Position numbers and translations under genes: made by a program. The notes beneath the pieces were generated by a model, which saw nothing but the letters and a program-made list of their open reading frames with translations, was not told where the DNA came from and ran no database searches. Below are positions 30,614-39,601 of a DNA stretch of 64,000 nt, piece after piece. Source of the stretch: Fibrobacter sp. UWT2 (GTDB taxonomy: Bacteria > Fibrobacterota > Fibrobacteria > Fibrobacterales > Fibrobacteraceae). Position 1 is the first letter of the stretch. Each line of letters begins with the position of its first letter. The DNA lies in NCBI RefSeq assembly GCF_900142545.1, contig NZ_FRBF01000006.1, positions 124,001-188,000 of the forward strand, in the 5' to 3' direction.

Positions 30614-32506
30614 ATGAAAATTCCATTCAAATCGGGTGTCAAAGTCGGGGTGGCTTTGACTTTGTGTGCAACTTCAGGGGCTTTTGCTCAGGATTTCTGT
30701 AGCAATGCTCAACATTCCGGTCAGAAAGTGACGATTACCTCGAACCAGACTGGTAAAATCGGCGATATCGGTTACGAGCTCTGGGACGAAAACGGTCATG
30801 GCGGTAGTGCAACTTTCTATAGCGACGGTTCCATGGACTGCACTATCACGGGAGCCAAGGACTATCTTTGCCGTGCGGGCCTTTCTCTTGGCAGTAACAA
30901 GACTTACAAGGAACTTGGTGGCGATATGATTGCCGAGTTCAAGCTTGTGAAGAGCGGTGCGAGTAATGTGGGTTACTCCTATATCGGCATTTATGGCTGG
31001 ATGGAACAAGTTTCCGGTGCTCCGAGCAACCTGGTTGAATACTATGTGATTGACAATACTCTCGCCAATGACATGCCGGGTAGCTGGATTGGTAATGAAA
31101 GAAAAGGGACCATTACGGTTGATGGTGGTACCTATACCGTTTATCGTAATACTCGTACCGGTCCTGCAATTAAGACCTCCGGCAACGTGCAGTTCTATCA
31201 GTATTTCAGCGTCCGCGACAAACCGCGCGATTGTGGTACCATCAATATTTCCGAGCACATGAGACAGTGGGAAAAGATGGGCATGACCATGGGTAAGCTC
31301 TACGAAGCCAAGGTACTTGGTGAAGCTGGCAACGTCAATGGTCAGGTTAATGGCGGCCATATGGATTTCCCGCATGCCAAGGTGTATATTTCTAACGGTG
31401 ATACACCGAAGTCCAGTGCTTCTGTTGCCAAGTCAAGTTCTTCGACTGCGGTTGCAAAGTCCAGTTCTTCTAACGGAGGCTCGAATGTTTCGGGCACAAT
31501 TGACGCCTGTAAGGATAAGATGGGTCACGAAGGCTCTAGCAAGACGACTCAGGGTCAAAACAACTCCAGTGTGACGGGTAATGTCGGTAGCTCTCCTTAC
31601 CACTATGAAATCTGGTACCAGGGTGGCAACAACTCCATGACCTTCTATGACAACGGTACGTACAAGGCCAGCTGGAACGGCACTAACGACTTCCTTGCTC
31701 GCGTTGGCTTCAAGTACAACGAAGACAAGTCTTACAGTGACCTCGGTCCTATTGATGCTTACTTCAACTGGAGCAAGCAGGGTAGCGCCGGTGGTTATAA
31801 CTATATCGGTATCTATGGTTGGACGGTTGATCCGCTCGTAGAATACTACATCGTGGATGACTGGTTCAATAAGCCGGGTGCAAACCTCCTTGGCCAGAGA
31901 AAGGGTGAATTCACGGTTGACGGTGATACCTACGAAATTTGGCAGAACACTCGTGTAAACAAGCCCTCCATTAAGGGGGATCAGACTTTCCCGCAGTTCT
32001 TCAGCGTTCGTAAGAGTGCTCGTTCTTGCGGCCATATCGACATCACGGCTCACTTCAAGAAGTGGGAAGAACTCGGTATGAAGATGGGTAAGATGTATGA
32101 AGCCAAGGTGCTCGTTGAAGCCGGCGGCGGTTCGGGTTCCTTCGACGTTTCTTACTTCAGGATGACCGACAAGAAGCATCCTCTTGAAACTCCGGCTGAA
32201 TCTAGTTCTTCTGAAACTCCGAAGTCCAGCTCCAGCAAGGACGAAAAGAAGTCCAGTTCCTCGGGACATCATAGTTTTGGAGACCGTAGCAGTAGCAGCA
32301 CCGATGCAATTCTTACGGAAATCCCGAGAATGCAGCTCATGAGTGGCTCTTTCCAGGTGCTCGATATGCAGGGCCGTTACCTGGGTACCGTGGAAATGCA
32401 GGCCGGCAGCAATATGAAGGATGTGCTGTTCGCCAAGTTCCACAAGCCGGGTGTGTACATGGTCAAGCAGGGTAATTACTTGAACACGGTTAGGGTCAAC
32501 CGCTAA
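30614..32506 (+). CDS. xynC: Endo-1,4-beta-xylanase with two GH11 domains
   Basis: A 630-residue secreted xylanase. Signal peptide to about residue 26 (AFAQ). First GH11 domain about 28-259 with nucleophile Glu142 (LVEYYVID) and acid/base Glu237 (VLGEAGN); Ser-rich linker about 264-290; second GH11 domain about 297-518 with Glu410 (LVEYYIVD) and Glu502 (VLVEAGG). A second Ser/Lys linker leads to a C-terminal tail (SFQVLDMQGRYLGTVEMQAG to the end). The two-domain plan matches XynC of Fibrobacter succinogenes as I remember it, of similar length. It should cut xylan backbones outside the cell. Terminators on both sides make it monocistronic. Confidence 0.93.
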   Translation: MKIPFKSGVKVGVALTLCATSGAFAQDFCSNAQHSGQKVTITSNQTGKIGDIGYELWDENGHGGSATFYSDGSMDCTITGAKDYLCRAGLSLGSNKTYKELGGDMIAEFKLVKSGASNVGYSYIGIYGWMEQVSGAPSNLVEYYVIDNTLANDMPGSWIGNERKGTITVDGGTYTVYRNTRTGPAIKTSGNVQFYQYFSVRDKPRDCGTINISEHMRQWEKMGMTMGKLYEAKVLGEAGNVNGQVNGGHMDFPHAKVYISNGDTPKSSASVAKSSSSTAVAKSSSSNGGSNVSGTIDACKDKMGHEGSSKTTQGQNNSSVTGNVGSSPYHYEIWYQGGNNSMTFYDNGTYKASWNGTNDFLARVGFKYNEDKSYSDLGPIDAYFNWSKQGSAGGYNYIGIYGWTVDPLVEYYIVDDWFNKPGANLLGQRKGEFTVDGDTYEIWQNTRVNKPSIKGDQTFPQFFSVRKSARSCGHIDITAHFKKWEELGMKMGKMYEAKVLVEAGGGSGSFDVSYFRMTDKKHPLETPAESSSSETPKSSSSKDEKKSSSSGHHSFGDRSSSSTDAILTEIPRMQLMSGSFQVLDMQGRYLGTVEMQAGSNMKDVLFAKFHKPGVYMVKQGNYLNTVRVNR

Positions 32507-32564
32507 GAGTTTCCACAATTTTCAGGAAAATCCCGGAAAATACTCCAAATTTTGTGGAAAAAGG

Positions 32565-32595
32565 CGCCTCACACGATGTTGTGGGGCGTTTTTTT
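32565..32595 (+). terminator. Terminator after xynC
   Basis: CGCCTCACA (32565-32573) pairs with TGTGGGGCG (32580-32588, one G-T pair), followed by seven T. Confidence 0.8.
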
Positions 32596-32720
32596 GCGAT
32601 AGAAAATTTGGCTTTTAACCTTGAAAAAGGGCTTTTTTGTGTAAAAATTGTGAATTCGGTGTTGTTTTTTACAACAACGCCATTTATATGGGGGCTATTC
32701 CAAATTGGACTAAATGGATA

Positions 32721-32728
32721 TAACTTTG
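32721..32728 (+). promoter_or_regulatory. Promoter box upstream of the second xylanase
   Basis: TAACTTTG, perfect TAnnTTTG, inside ATGGATATAACTTTG, nearly the same as upstream of xynC. AAGGAG at 32755-32760 precedes the ATG. Confidence 0.55.
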
Positions 32729-32766
32729 GAGTAGAGGTAAAACGGGATTTTCTTAAGGAGTATATT

Positions 32767-34272
32767 ATGAAAACCAATCTTTTAGTTAAAACGGGCTTGG
32801 TGCTTGCCTTTGGGCTTGCAACCAGTGCTTTCGCACAGACTGAAAGTTTCTGCAGCACCGCTGCACACTCGGGTCAGTCTGTGAAGGTCTCTTCGAACAA
32901 GACCGGTCAAATCGGTGATATCGGTTACGAACTTTGGGACGAAAACGGCTATGGTGGTGATGCAACCTTCTATAGCGACGGTTCCATGGAATGTAACATT
33001 TCCGGTGCTAAGGACTATCTCTGCCGCGCGGGTCTTTCCCTCGGCAGTAACAAGACCTACGATCAGCTTGATGGTGACATGATTGCCGAATTTAAGCTCA
33101 TCAAGAACAATGCACAGAATGTGGGTTATTCCTACATCGGTATTTACGGCTGGATGGAAGGCGTTCCCGGAACGGCTAGCCAGTTGGTGGAATACTACGT
33201 GATTGACAATACCCTCGCCAATGATATGCCGGGTAGCTGGATTGGTAACGAAAGAAAGGGTACTATTAATGTTGACGGCGGTACCTATACGGTTTATCGT
33301 AACACTCGTACGGGTCCGGCTATTAAGAACTCCGGTAACGTCACGTTCTATCAGTATTTCAGCGTGCGTACTTCTCCGCGCGATTGCGGTACCATCAATA
33401 TTTCCGAACACATGAGACAGTGGGAAAAGATGGGCCTGACCATGGGTAAGCTTTACGAAGCCAAGGTGCTCGGTGAAGCTGGTAACGTGAATGGTGAAGT
33501 TCGCAGCGGTCACATGGACTTCCCGCATGCTAGGGTTTATGTGGGTTCCTATGTTCCGCCTGAACCGCCGAAGCCGATCGAACGCAAGGCGTTTGGTGGT
33601 ACCCCGGCTTCTATTCCGGGCACCATCGAAGCCGAAAACTTTGACGAAGGTAACCAGGATTCTACTTACGGTGGCTCTAGTGTTCCGAGCACTGCAGAAG
33701 GCATTGATGCATCCTATCGTGGCTCTGATTACAGCAATATCGGTATTGTTTCTAGCGGTACTGGCAAGGTTCTCGGTTACACGACTGCTGACCAGTGGAT
33801 GGAATATACTGTGAATGTTGCTGAAGATGGCGAATACGATATTGTGGCTTCTGTTTCGAATGGTTCCGGTGCTGGCAAGTTGAACCTCGCTATCGATGGC
33901 AAGCAGATAGCTTCGCTCTCCTTCACGGGTACAAGCAACGATTGGGATGCCTATGAAGACGCTACCGGTAAGGCTACGCTCACCAAGGGTCAGCATGTTC
34001 TTCGCATCACGATTGCCAACGACAACACCAACGTTGACTACGTGAAGTTCAGCAAGGAAGGTGGTGAACCGCTGGCTATCGCAGCCGATCTTCGCTTGAA
34101 CGCTGCTGGAAAGACCTACCAGGTGTTTGACATGCAGGGTCGCGCGCTCGGCAAGGTTGAAGTTGCCGCTGGTGCTTCCATCGCTGACGCTCTCTTTGCT
34201 AAGTTCCAGCAGACCGGTGTCTACATGGTCAAGCAGGGTAGCAAGCTGACTCAGGTGCGTGTGACTCGCTAA
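32767..34272 (+). CDS. GH11 xylanase with CBM6
   Basis: A 501-residue secreted xylanase; the start at 32767 is chosen because AAGGAG lies 7 nt upstream and a signal peptide (to AFAQ, residue 24) follows, whereas an upstream in-frame ATG (32554) would lie in the xynC terminator region. GH11 domain about 28-258 with Glu142 and Glu237, very similar to the first domain of xynC; a short Pro-rich linker; a CBM6-type beta-sandwich about 277-405 (GTIEAENFDEG, DQWMEYTVNVAEDGEYDI, NVDYVKF) that should bind xylan or cellulose; and a C-terminal tail (YQVFDMQGRALGKVEVAAG) nearly the same as in xynC. Probably a tandem duplicate that gained a binding module. Confidence 0.93.
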   Translation: MKTNLLVKTGLVLAFGLATSAFAQTESFCSTAAHSGQSVKVSSNKTGQIGDIGYELWDENGYGGDATFYSDGSMECNISGAKDYLCRAGLSLGSNKTYDQLDGDMIAEFKLIKNNAQNVGYSYIGIYGWMEGVPGTASQLVEYYVIDNTLANDMPGSWIGNERKGTINVDGGTYTVYRNTRTGPAIKNSGNVTFYQYFSVRTSPRDCGTINISEHMRQWEKMGLTMGKLYEAKVLGEAGNVNGEVRSGHMDFPHARVYVGSYVPPEPPKPIERKAFGGTPASIPGTIEAENFDEGNQDSTYGGSSVPSTAEGIDASYRGSDYSNIGIVSSGTGKVLGYTTADQWMEYTVNVAEDGEYDIVASVSNGSGAGKLNLAIDGKQIASLSFTGTSNDWDAYEDATGKATLTKGQHVLRITIANDNTNVDYVKFSKEGGEPLAIAADLRLNAAGKTYQVFDMQGRALGKVEVAAGASIADALFAKFQQTGVYMVKQGSKLTQVRVTR

Positions 34273-34311
34273 TACTTAACATCCAAATGCTCCTATATTG
34301 TGGATGAAAGG

Positions 34312-34337
34312 CGCCCCGCGAATGCGGGGTGTTTTTT
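34312..34337 (+). terminator. Terminator after the second xylanase
   Basis: CCCCGC (34314-34319), loop GAAT, GCGGGG (34324-34329), followed by TGTTTTTT. Confidence 0.8.
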
Positions 34338-34450
34338 GTCATGCTGAGGACACTCAGCATCGGCATCGTTTGCCTACTGTCATGCTGACGAAAGTCAGCA
34401 TCAGCATTGTTTGCTTACTGTCATGCTGACGAAAGTCAGCATCAGCATTT
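34338..34450. repeat. Tandem 41-bp repeat with palindromic core
   Basis: Three units begin with GTCATGCTGA at 34338, 34379 and 34420, an exact 41-bp period. Each holds ATGCTGAC-GAAA-GTCAGCAT (or a variant in the first unit), a hairpin, followed by CAGCATYGTTTGCYTACT. It directly follows the terminator. Confidence 0.85.
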
Positions 34451-34459
34451 CATAAATAC

Positions 34460-34467
34460 TATATTTC
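34460..34467 (+). promoter_or_regulatory. Promoter box for rfbD
   Basis: TATATTTC, 18 nt before ATG 34486, with CCGAGG as Shine-Dalgarno in the leader. Confidence 0.45.
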
Positions 34468-34485
34468 TCCCCGAGGTTTATACGT

Positions 34486-35400
34486 ATGAAATTCTTTGTG
34501 ACAGGTGTTGGTGGCCAGCTGGGCCATGATGTAATGAATGAACTTGCAAAGCGCGGCCACACGGGCGTTGGTTCCGACATGGCGCCTGCCTATAGCGGTG
34601 TCGCCGACGGTTCTGCCGTCACGACCATGCCGTATGTGCAGCTCGACATTACAGATTCTGCCGCGGTCGACAAGGCTCTTTCTGAAATCAAGCCCGATGC
34701 AGTGATTCACTGCGCCGCATGGACTGCAGTCGATATGGCCGAAGACGATGCCAACGTGGCGAAGGTTCGCGCGGTCAACGCCGGCGGTACCCAGAACATC
34801 GCCAACGCCTGCAAAAAGCTCGGCTGCAAGATGACCTACATCAGCACCGACTACGTGTTCAACGGTCAGGGCACGGAACCCTGGCTGCCCGACTGCAAGG
34901 ATTACAAACCTCTCAACGTTTACGGCCAGACCAAACTCGAAGGCGAACTCGCCGTCGCCAATACGCTTGATAAGTACTTCATCGTGCGAATCGCTTGGGT
35001 GTTCGGCCTGAATGGCAAGAATTTTATCAAGACCATGCTGAACGTGGGTAAGACTCACGATACCGTGCGCGTGGTGAATGACCAAATTGGCACGCCGACC
35101 TATACGCTCGACCTTTCGCGTTTGCTCATCGACATGAACGAAACCGAAAAGTACGGCTATTACCATGCCACCAACGAAGGCGGATTCATTAGCTGGTATG
35201 ACTTTACTTGCGAAATTTACAAGCAGGCAGGTCTCTCTACCAAGGTGTTGCCGGTAACCACAGCCGAATATGGCTTGAGCAAGGCCGCGCGCCCGTTCAA
35301 CAGCCGCCTCGACAAGAGCAAACTCGTTGCAAACGGTTTCAAACCGCTCCCGACGTGGCAAGATGCCCTCGCTCGCTACCTCAAGGAAATCGGAGGCTAA
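34486..35400 (+). CDS. rfbD: dTDP-4-dehydrorhamnose reductase
   Basis: A 304-residue short-chain dehydrogenase of the RmlD type: N-terminal NAD(P)-binding VTGVGGQLGHDV, DAVIHCAAWTAVDMAE, the STDYVFNG segment and catalytic YGQTKLEGE (Tyr-xxx-Lys). It makes dTDP-L-rhamnose, a precursor for surface polysaccharides, in the cytoplasm. No rfbA, B or C gene is adjacent. A 46-codon zinc-ribbon gene starts 2 bp after the stop, so the two are likely co-translated. Confidence 0.9.
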   Translation: MKFFVTGVGGQLGHDVMNELAKRGHTGVGSDMAPAYSGVADGSAVTTMPYVQLDITDSAAVDKALSEIKPDAVIHCAAWTAVDMAEDDANVAKVRAVNAGGTQNIANACKKLGCKMTYISTDYVFNGQGTEPWLPDCKDYKPLNVYGQTKLEGELAVANTLDKYFIVRIAWVFGLNGKNFIKTMLNVGKTHDTVRVVNDQIGTPTYTLDLSRLLIDMNETEKYGYYHATNEGGFISWYDFTCEIYKQAGLSTKVLPVTTAEYGLSKAARPFNSRLDKSKLVANGFKPLPTWQDALARYLKEIGG

Positions 35401-35402
35401 CG

Positions 35403-35543
35403 ATGGAAGAAAAGAAAACTTACCGCGAAGTCATGCCGGGCGAGCTCCCGTGCGAAGTGCCGGAATGTGACGGCGTGATGGTCGTTGATCCCGATAACAG
35501 CTACAAGCTGACCTGCGACAAGTGCGGACACATAAAGGAGTGA
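35403..35543 (+). CDS. Small zinc-ribbon-like protein
   Basis: A 46-residue protein starting MEEKKTYREVMPGELPCEVP, with Cys-x4-Cys (CEVPEC) and Cys-x2-Cys (CDKC) separated by about 22 residues, fitting a zinc ribbon. GGAGG ends 5 nt before the ATG. Its tight spacing after rfbD supports a real gene. Function unknown; such mini ribbons may bind RNA or protein partners. Confidence 0.65.
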   Translation: MEEKKTYREVMPGELPCEVPECDGVMVVDPDNSYKLTCDKCGHIKE

Positions 35544-35570
35544 GCACGCTCCTTATCGTCGCTTTGAGCA

Positions 35571-35677
35571 ATGAGGTCGCTTCGCTCTGGGCGAATCATA
35601 CAGAAATTATTTTAAACCTCAAAGGGAGCCTTTGGCGACCGAGCCCATAGCCGAAAGCAGCGTAGCTGCGACCTCAT
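35571..35677. repeat. Element bounded by a 10-bp perfect inverted repeat
   Basis: ATGAGGTCGC (35571-35580) and GCGACCTCAT (35668-35677) bracket about 87 bp that also hold TCGCTTCGCTC and GCAGCGTAGCTGC motifs. The element lies between the zinc-ribbon gene and hrpA, ending 7 nt before the hrpA start. Confidence 0.55.
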
Positions 35678-35684
35678 AACCAGA

Positions 35685-38600
35685 ATGCAAATAACCGACT
35701 TGAAAATCACATACCCAGACCTTCCCGTCGTTGAACATCGGGAAGAATTTTTTGAGATGCTCGAAAAGCATCAGGTGGTGATTCTCAAGGCAGACACCGG
35801 TTCCGGAAAGTCGACGCAGCTCCCGAAATTTTTGTTAGAGTGGTTTGACAGACGAGAGACGAAAGACGAGAGACGAGAGGATGCGCCGGGCTTCAAGATC
35901 GGTGTCACGGAGCCGAGGCGTTTGGCGGCTATCTCGATCGCAGACCGCCTGCGTGAAGAACTGAAGGATGAAACTCTCGTCAGCACCAAGATTCGTTTCT
36001 GGGAGCAGGGGCAGAGCGATGCACCCATCAAGGTGATGACCGACGGTATCCTGCTGCAGGAATTCCGCCGCGATAGACTTTTCCGCCAATATTCGGCGGT
36101 CGTGATTGACGAAGCGCATGAACGCTCGTTGAATATCGACATCTTGCTGGGCATTTTCAAGACGGTTTTGCAGGCGCGCCCCGAATTCAAACTGATTGTG
36201 GCCTCGGCAACGCTCGATGCCAAGCTTTTCGAAGAATTTTACGACAACAGCTGCGTGCTCGAAGCCGAGGGCCGCATGTACCCGGTCGACATCGAGTATT
36301 ATTTTGATGCCGACGGTGGCGTGCTCGGTCGCGATATTTCGGGCAAGGGCGACTCGGGCTTGATTGAAGAAGCCCGCGACGCGATTCTCGATTTGGAATC
36401 CCGCCACCGCGACCATTTGCTTTGTTTTTTGCCGACCGAGCGCGATATTCAGGATTTAGCGGGGGAACTTGCGCACGAACTCGATAGCGCGACTTTCGAT
36501 GTGCTCCCGCTTTTTGGGCGCATGAGTCCCGAAGAACAACGCCGCATTTTCAAGAATTCGGGCAAGACTCGCGTGGTGCTTGCGACAAACATTGCTGAAA
36601 CTTCACTCACGATTCCGGGAATCGCGTACGTGGTCGATACGGGCATGGCCCGCATCTCGCGATACAATGCGCAGTCGAGAATCCAGGGGCTCCCGGTCGA
36701 AGAAATTTCGAAGGCGAGTGCCCGGCAGCGCACAGGGCGCGCGGGGCGCGTCAAGCCTGGCGTATGTATTCGACTTTATTCACCCGAAGATTTCGAAAAA
36801 CGTGACGAGTTTACGGAGCCGGAAATCCGGCGTAGTAATCTCGCGAACGTCGTTTTGCAATTGCGTAGCCTCGGGCTTGAACTGGAAAATTTTCCGTTCC
36901 TGCAATCGCCGCCGCATTCGGCTTTCCGTGGCGCCTACAAGACGCTTTTTGAACTCGGCGCGTTGACTGCGGATAATTCCAGCGGTCATGTGACTAAGCT
37001 TGGCCGCGAAATGACTCGGCTTCCGATGGACGTTTCGCTTTCGGCAGTGCTTTTGCGGGCCCGAGAATCCGGCGTTTTGCAGCCGGCGCTCATCGTCTGC
37101 TCGGCCCTTAGCATTCAGGACCCGCGCGTTGTCCCCGGCGAAGAGCCGGAACGCACCCGAATCCGCCAGTTGCACCGCAAGTTTGCGGGCCACAAGAGCG
37201 ATTTTCTGACTTTTGTAAGTATGTGGAATGCCTTCTGCGCCGAATGGGATGGCAAATCCTGGAACAAGCTTCGCAAATTCTGTGACAAGTTCAGCATGCA
37301 TTTCTTGCGTTGTCGCGAATGGATTGACCTTTACGAACAATTTGGCCGCATTCTCGACGTGAAATATGAAAATCGAGTGTGCCCGCTCGACAGTTTCCAT
37401 GCGGATAACTTGCACATTGCGCTTCTTTCGGGATTTTTAGGTGGTATTGCCCGCCGCGATATCGAAAACGGCTGCTACCGACTGGTGAGCGGTCGCGAAA
37501 CGCACGTGTTCCCCGGCAGCGATTTGTACGGCAAGAGTGTGGAATGGCTCTTTAGCGCCGAAGTTCGCGAAACGAGTCGCATCTTCCTGAATAAAGGTGC
37601 CGAAATTAAGCCCGAATGGATTATGCAAGTGGCGGAACCGTTCTGTACCCGCCGTTGGTATTCGCCGATGTGGAACCAGGAGCGCGGTTTTGTAGAAGCG
37701 GTGGAAGAAGTGAGCTTCAGGGGGCTCGTCATCAGTCGCGGTCACCGGGTGGATTACGCCCGCGTGAATCCGGACGAATGTGCCGAAATCTTCTGGCGCG
37801 AGGCGGTGGTGCTCGGGCAAATGGCCCGTCCGTTCCCCTTCATGAAGCAGAATGACCGTGTGGTCGAAGACCTGCATGGCCTCGAAGCCCGCAAACGTCA
37901 ATTTGGCCTTGCTCCCAGCGAAGACGCCCTGGTAGATTATTATGTGCGCATCGCTCCGCGGGTGAATTCCATCAAGACCCTCCGCGACTATATTGCCGAA
38001 CATACCGACCAGTTCCTGAAATTCGACGCCAAGTTCTGGCTGGATCAATTAGACGAGAAAACGGGCGCTGCCCTACAGACGAATGGCGAGAAGGGCTTCA
38101 ATAAGATTGTCTTGCCCGAGAGCTCAAAGGCGCAACGCTCTGCCCTCAAACCTCAAACCCCATCCCTCGGCGGTTCTATAGAACAGTTCCGTGTCGAAGG
38201 GCTTGACGGCTCCAGTCGCATGGTCGTGGGTGAGATGGTCTTCGATGCCACCAAGGAATACGACGGCATCACCTTGGAACTGCCTTACGACTTGCTCCCG
38301 CAGCTGACGCCTGCGAAACTAGCCCTTTCGATTCACCAATGGCGCGAATGGATGGCCGAATCGATTATCCGCGAAATGCCCAAGGCCGCCAAGAAGCAAC
38401 TCGAAAATCGCCGAACCTTTATTGATGACGCCTTCTGCGACAAACTGAAGGCGAATCCGCACAAGGCTCCGCTCCTGCTCCTGTACGAAGTTTTTGCCGG
38501 TATCAAGCAGCTGGATTGCGATATTCCGACGGTCACGCCCGACAAGGAAAATCACCTGCGCCTGCACGCCAAGATTTTCAAGCAGGGTTTCCCGGAAAAA

Positions 38601-39551
38601 TTTGCCGTCGAACTCAATCCCGAGTGGGGGAGCTTCAATTTGTTTGCCGCGGTTCGCCCGGTGGTGGTGACTTTTGGCATTGATTTTGCTTTAGACGAAA
38701 TGCGTTTCGGCTGGCGTCTCGGCGAATCCGCCCTCATGACTTCGGCAGAATCCGCCTTCTGGCAAAGTTTCCGCAAGAGGGCCGAGGTTCCGGCCGAGCC
38801 TGATACGCTCATTACTGATCGACTGAACCTGCTCGAAACCGGCGGACTTTATGCTGACGGGTTCAAGACGGCCCTGAAGGCTTGGGTGCTCAAGTCTCTC
38901 GCAGCAGACAAATTGGATGCGAACCGCTGCGTGCGTTTTTCGGGCCTCGAATTCTCCCGCGGCAAGAAAATCAACGATTTCAAGAATTTGGCGGTGTCTT
39001 CCCGCAGCGAAGATGACGAAGTGCGCCTCGCCCTGGTACGGGCGACTTATGAGTCGTCCCTGCTCGGCGCCGAATCCTTTGTCGCTTTCTGGGACATTCT
39101 CCGCGAATTCTCGGTTGCCATGCGCCAAGGGGGCGACCATGCCCGCGACGCCCTCGGTGTCATCACGGCGAACCACAAGTCTATCAGTAAAATCGTTGCC
39201 CTCTATACTTCCGACAAGGAGACGACCCTGTTTGAACGCCTTTGCGTTCTGGGCGATATGATTCCGCCCTCAAGGCCCGAACTGTCGGTGCGCACGCTCC
39301 GTGAAAAGTTCCGCCCCTTCCTCAAGGCCCGTTTCATGAAGGACCATGAGCTTAAAAATGCCCGCGAAATCCTTTCTAAGATAGAGCGGCTGTCGCCTGA
39401 CGAAGAGGAATTCCCGGAACTGTACCTACAGGCCTGCGCCCTGCTCGAAGACTTCGAAATCCTCAAATTCAAGCGAAAAGGTGACGATTCCGAAGAAATC
39501 ATCGAAGACGATGCTCTGAAAAAACTGAAGGGACGCTTCGGCCGACTCTAA
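35685..39551 (+). CDS. hrpA: ATP-dependent RNA helicase HrpA
   Basis: A 1288-residue DEAH-box helicase, the normal size for HrpA. Motif I GSGKSTQLP, motif II DEAHERSLN, motif III SATLDAKLF, and QRTGRAGRVKPG (motif VI) are clear in the first ~370 residues; the long C-terminus corresponds to the helicase-associated, OB-fold and DUF3418 regions. HrpA unwinds RNA and in E. coli helps rescue stalled ribosomes. An Arg/Glu/Asp-rich stretch DRRETKDERREDAPG (about 56-70), between motif I and the TEPRRLAA motif Ia, is encoded by a dispersed repeat and has no counterpart in E. coli HrpA. No Shine-Dalgarno or promoter box is evident before the start. Confidence 0.93.
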   Translation: MQITDLKITYPDLPVVEHREEFFEMLEKHQVVILKADTGSGKSTQLPKFLLEWFDRRETKDERREDAPGFKIGVTEPRRLAAISIADRLREELKDETLVSTKIRFWEQGQSDAPIKVMTDGILLQEFRRDRLFRQYSAVVIDEAHERSLNIDILLGIFKTVLQARPEFKLIVASATLDAKLFEEFYDNSCVLEAEGRMYPVDIEYYFDADGGVLGRDISGKGDSGLIEEARDAILDLESRHRDHLLCFLPTERDIQDLAGELAHELDSATFDVLPLFGRMSPEEQRRIFKNSGKTRVVLATNIAETSLTIPGIAYVVDTGMARISRYNAQSRIQGLPVEEISKASARQRTGRAGRVKPGVCIRLYSPEDFEKRDEFTEPEIRRSNLANVVLQLRSLGLELENFPFLQSPPHSAFRGAYKTLFELGALTADNSSGHVTKLGREMTRLPMDVSLSAVLLRARESGVLQPALIVCSALSIQDPRVVPGEEPERTRIRQLHRKFAGHKSDFLTFVSMWNAFCAEWDGKSWNKLRKFCDKFSMHFLRCREWIDLYEQFGRILDVKYENRVCPLDSFHADNLHIALLSGFLGGIARRDIENGCYRLVSGRETHVFPGSDLYGKSVEWLFSAEVRETSRIFLNKGAEIKPEWIMQVAEPFCTRRWYSPMWNQERGFVEAVEEVSFRGLVISRGHRVDYARVNPDECAEIFWREAVVLGQMARPFPFMKQNDRVVEDLHGLEARKRQFGLAPSEDALVDYYVRIAPRVNSIKTLRDYIAEHTDQFLKFDAKFWLDQLDEKTGAALQTNGEKGFNKIVLPESSKAQRSALKPQTPSLGGSIEQFRVEGLDGSSRMVVGEMVFDATKEYDGITLELPYDLLPQLTPAKLALSIHQWREWMAESIIREMPKAAKKQLENRRTFIDDAFCDKLKANPHKAPLLLLYEVFAGIKQLDCDIPTVTPDKENHLRLHAKIFKQGFPEKFAVELNPEWGSFNLFAAVRPVVVTFGIDFALDEMRFGWRLGESALMTSAESAFWQSFRKRAEVPAEPDTLITDRLNLLETGGLYADGFKTALKAWVLKSLAADKLDANRCVRFSGLEFSRGKKINDFKNLAVSSRSEDDEVRLALVRATYESSLLGAESFVAFWDILREFSVAMRQGGDHARDALGVITANHKSISKIVALYTSDKETTLFERLCVLGDMIPPSRPELSVRTLREKFRPFLKARFMKDHELKNAREILSKIERLSPDEEEFPELYLQACALLEDFEILKFKRKGDDSEEIIEDDALKKLKGRFGRL
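35849..35880. repeat. GAGACGA-type repeat inside hrpA
   Basis: GACAGACGAGAGACGAAAG followed by ACGAGAGACGAGAGG, read as DRRETKDERRE. Same unit as at 5471-5520 and, inverted, at 1340-1370 and 5546-5579. Confidence 0.75.
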
Positions 39552-39566
39552 TGCAGACTATATAAT

Positions 39567-39574
39567 TATATTTC
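39567..39574 (+). promoter_or_regulatory. Promoter box for the NIF3-like gene
   Basis: TATATTTC, 27 nt before ATG 39602; GAGGTG lies between as ribosome-binding site. Confidence 0.4.
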
Positions 39575-39601
39575 AAGAAGAATTTCCCAATGAGGTGCCC
39601 G

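Noticed and set aside
34338-34450. CRISPR array
   Set aside because: The 41-bp units are direct tandem copies without variable spacers, and no cas genes are near.
34459-35361. A 300-codon frame antisense to rfbD
   Set aside because: rfbD has clear NAD-binding and catalytic motifs; the antisense frame would begin inside rfbD and end in its promoter region.
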